From the NCBI GenBank assembly GCA_036939975.1, contig JALLPB010000281.1, positions 1 to 18,445 of the forward strand: a DNA stretch of 18,445 bases, in the 5' to 3' direction. This document shows, in pieces, positions 17,561 to 18,445 of this stretch. A program made the translations under genes and the position numbers. Position 1 is the stretch's first letter. Each line of letters opens with the position of its first letter. Source of the DNA: Cyclostephanos tholiformis. Its lineage: Eukaryota > Bacillariophyta > Thalassiosirophyceae > Thalassiosirales > Thalassiosiraceae. The notes beneath the pieces were generated by a model. The model was not told where the DNA came from. It made no database searches and was given only the letters and a program-made list of their open reading frames with translations.

Positions 17561-18027
17561 TAATTCCTACTGTCTCACCGAAAAAAAAATTATCCCCTGT
17601 GTCTCTTTTTTTTCTCGACTATCTCCTATGTCTAACAAGAAAGGCCATTTTTCCCTCATTATCTCTGCTGTCTCGAATTCTCGCTAAAATTCCGACTTTT
17701 GACTTTTTTAATTTCCTCTGTCCCGCGTAACTATTTTTGTAATCTCTAATGTCTCACTATTTTCGGCGTAATCTCTGCTGTCCGTATGTTTTCTGTTGGT
17801 AATCTAAGCTGTCTCGAATTATGGTATTTGTAATCTCTGTTGTCTCTCGCAACAGATTTGTTATTCCTACTGTCTCGTTTATGTTTATTTATAATTTGTA
17901 CTGTCTCTCCGTTCAATCTAGTAATTTCTACTGTCTCACGCAGCATTTTTGTAATCTCTGTTGTCTGTTCGCGGTTTTTTTTATATCTCTGCTGTCTCGC
18001 TACGTTATTTATTATCTCCTCTGTCTC
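17561..18027 (+). repeat. 15-copy motif array, period about 30 bp
   Basis: The consensus is TAATCTCTGCTGTCTC with Y/R variation. The TGTCTC-type core begins at 17571, 17600, 17629, 17669, 17719, 17750, 17779, 17810, 17841, 17871, 17902, 17932, 17962, 17993 and 18022. Spacing is 29-31 bp except 40 and 50 bp at the two third-quarter gaps near 17629-17719. The 13-15 bp between motifs are T-rich but not conserved. The one-base jitter in spacing rules out a protein repeat, and no CRISPR-like identity is seen. It looks like an array of protein-binding sites about three helical turns apart, upstream of the ORF at 18112. Confidence 0.85.
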
Positions 18028-18111
18028 ACGCTGGCATTGCCGTTGGTGCTTTTGTAGCCTCTTGCATCATTATTATTTGTGTGCGTCCCAACAATATTAT
18101 TCGAGTTGACC

Positions 18112-18445
18112 ATGGTCAAGACTAGAGACCGAGCCGTTGCCGCTGGGTCCTCCTCCCCTCCATCTGGGAAACGCAAAAAGGGGAAGCTCAGCAATGACAT
18201 ATCAAAAAGTGCTGGCCGTCCTTCCAAAGAGTGTTTGCCGATAAAGGGGACCCCGAGTCCTTCCAAGACAGCCACCAAGGCAACCACACCGCCTACCGAT
18301 GGGACCAAGCGTCCATCCCTTCCTAGGCAGCAGGAAGAGTGTAAGGAACGTGAGAAATTCCATAAGTCTCCCAGTCGTTCTTCGGAAAACCTCCCAACCC
18401 CCCCCACTGATTCAACGAAGCAACCTTCTATTCCGAGGCAGCGAG
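18112..18445 (+). CDS. Basic, repeat-containing protein, 5' part only
   Basis: The ATG at 18112 sits in a GACCATGG context, and the frame is open for 111 codons to the window end. The product starts MVKTRDRAVAAGSSS and is rich in Lys, Arg, Pro, Ser and Thr (GKRKKGKLSN, a possible nuclear signal). TPPTDGTKRPSLPRQ and TPPTDSTKQPSIPRQ recur about 42 residues apart, showing an internal repeat that probably continues. No domain is recognised; the visible part looks disordered. It lies about 85 bp after the 15-copy motif array, which may belong to its promoter. It may be a host gene or the first part of a transposon protein; the repeat array next to it makes the second idea reasonable. Confidence 0.6.
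   Translation, partial: MVKTRDRAVAAGSSSPPSGKRKKGKLSNDISKSAGRPSKECLPIKGTPSPSKTATKATTPPTDGTKRPSLPRQQEECKEREKFHKSPSRSSENLPTPPTDSTKQPSIPRQR

Noticed and set aside
17561..18027. CRISPR-like array
   Set aside because: Spacing is regular, but the repeats are only about 16 bp, diverged, and sit in eukaryotic DNA with no cas genes; spacers are T-rich and of low complexity.
17539..18109. Repeat protein encoded by the 30-bp array
   Set aside because: Spacing alternates between 29, 30 and 31 bp, so no frame is kept; the FVIPTVS-like peptides are by-products of the motif.

Overview
The window looks like nuclear DNA of a diatom, probably a centric one. The evidence is a violaxanthin de-epoxidase-related (VDR) protein with plastid and thylakoid-lumen style targeting signals, a secreted lysine/serine-rich silaffin-like protein, short GT-AG introns, and cut-and-paste transposons with a HARBI1-type transposase. 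No prokaryotic features, tRNAs, rRNAs or CRISPR arrays were seen. The species assignment is inference.

Layout. Positions 1-1905 are gene-poor: one doubtful membrane ORF on the minus strand and low-complexity DNA. Positions 1904-4742 hold a nested pair of transposons. A PIF/Harbinger element (2210-4724, TTA target duplication) is inserted inside the right terminal repeat of a roughly 317-bp pogo-like MITE (1906-4740, flanked by TA). Removing the insert and one TTA makes the right repeat of the MITE match the left one. The Harbinger element carries a broken transposase and a frameshifted companion gene, tail to tail.

Positions 5296-11349 are a GC-rich block full of GAC/GTC and homopolymer repeats. 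It holds a two-exon RING-finger/SH3-like/coiled-coil protein (+), a Nudix hydrolase with a signal peptide (-), and VDR (+). The last two diverge from a shared intergenic stretch of about 300 bp. Positions 11657-15294 hold a two-exon CCCH zinc-finger/Smr protein (-), the silaffin-like protein (+), and a small secreted proline-rich protein (-). The silaffin-like gene is divergent from the CCCH-Smr gene and convergent with the small secreted one.

Positions 15611-17125 are a second pogo-like element with 26-bp inverted repeats flanked by TA. It carries a 100-aa helix-turn-helix ORF and, convergent to it, a broken gene with a RanBP2-type zinc finger and a HIRAN-like segment. Positions 17561-18027 are an array of 15 copies of a 16-bp motif with a period near 30 bp. 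It ends about 85 bp before the ATG of a basic, repeat-containing ORF that runs off the window end.

The most unusual signals are the 30-bp-period motif array with its downstream ORF, the second pogo-like element with its RanBP2/HIRAN-like cargo, and the silaffin-like/small secreted gene pair. The host genes do not form one pathway; they touch photoprotection (VDR), RNA metabolism (CCCH-Smr), nucleotide clean-up (Nudix), ubiquitin signalling (RING) and the cell wall (silaffin-like).
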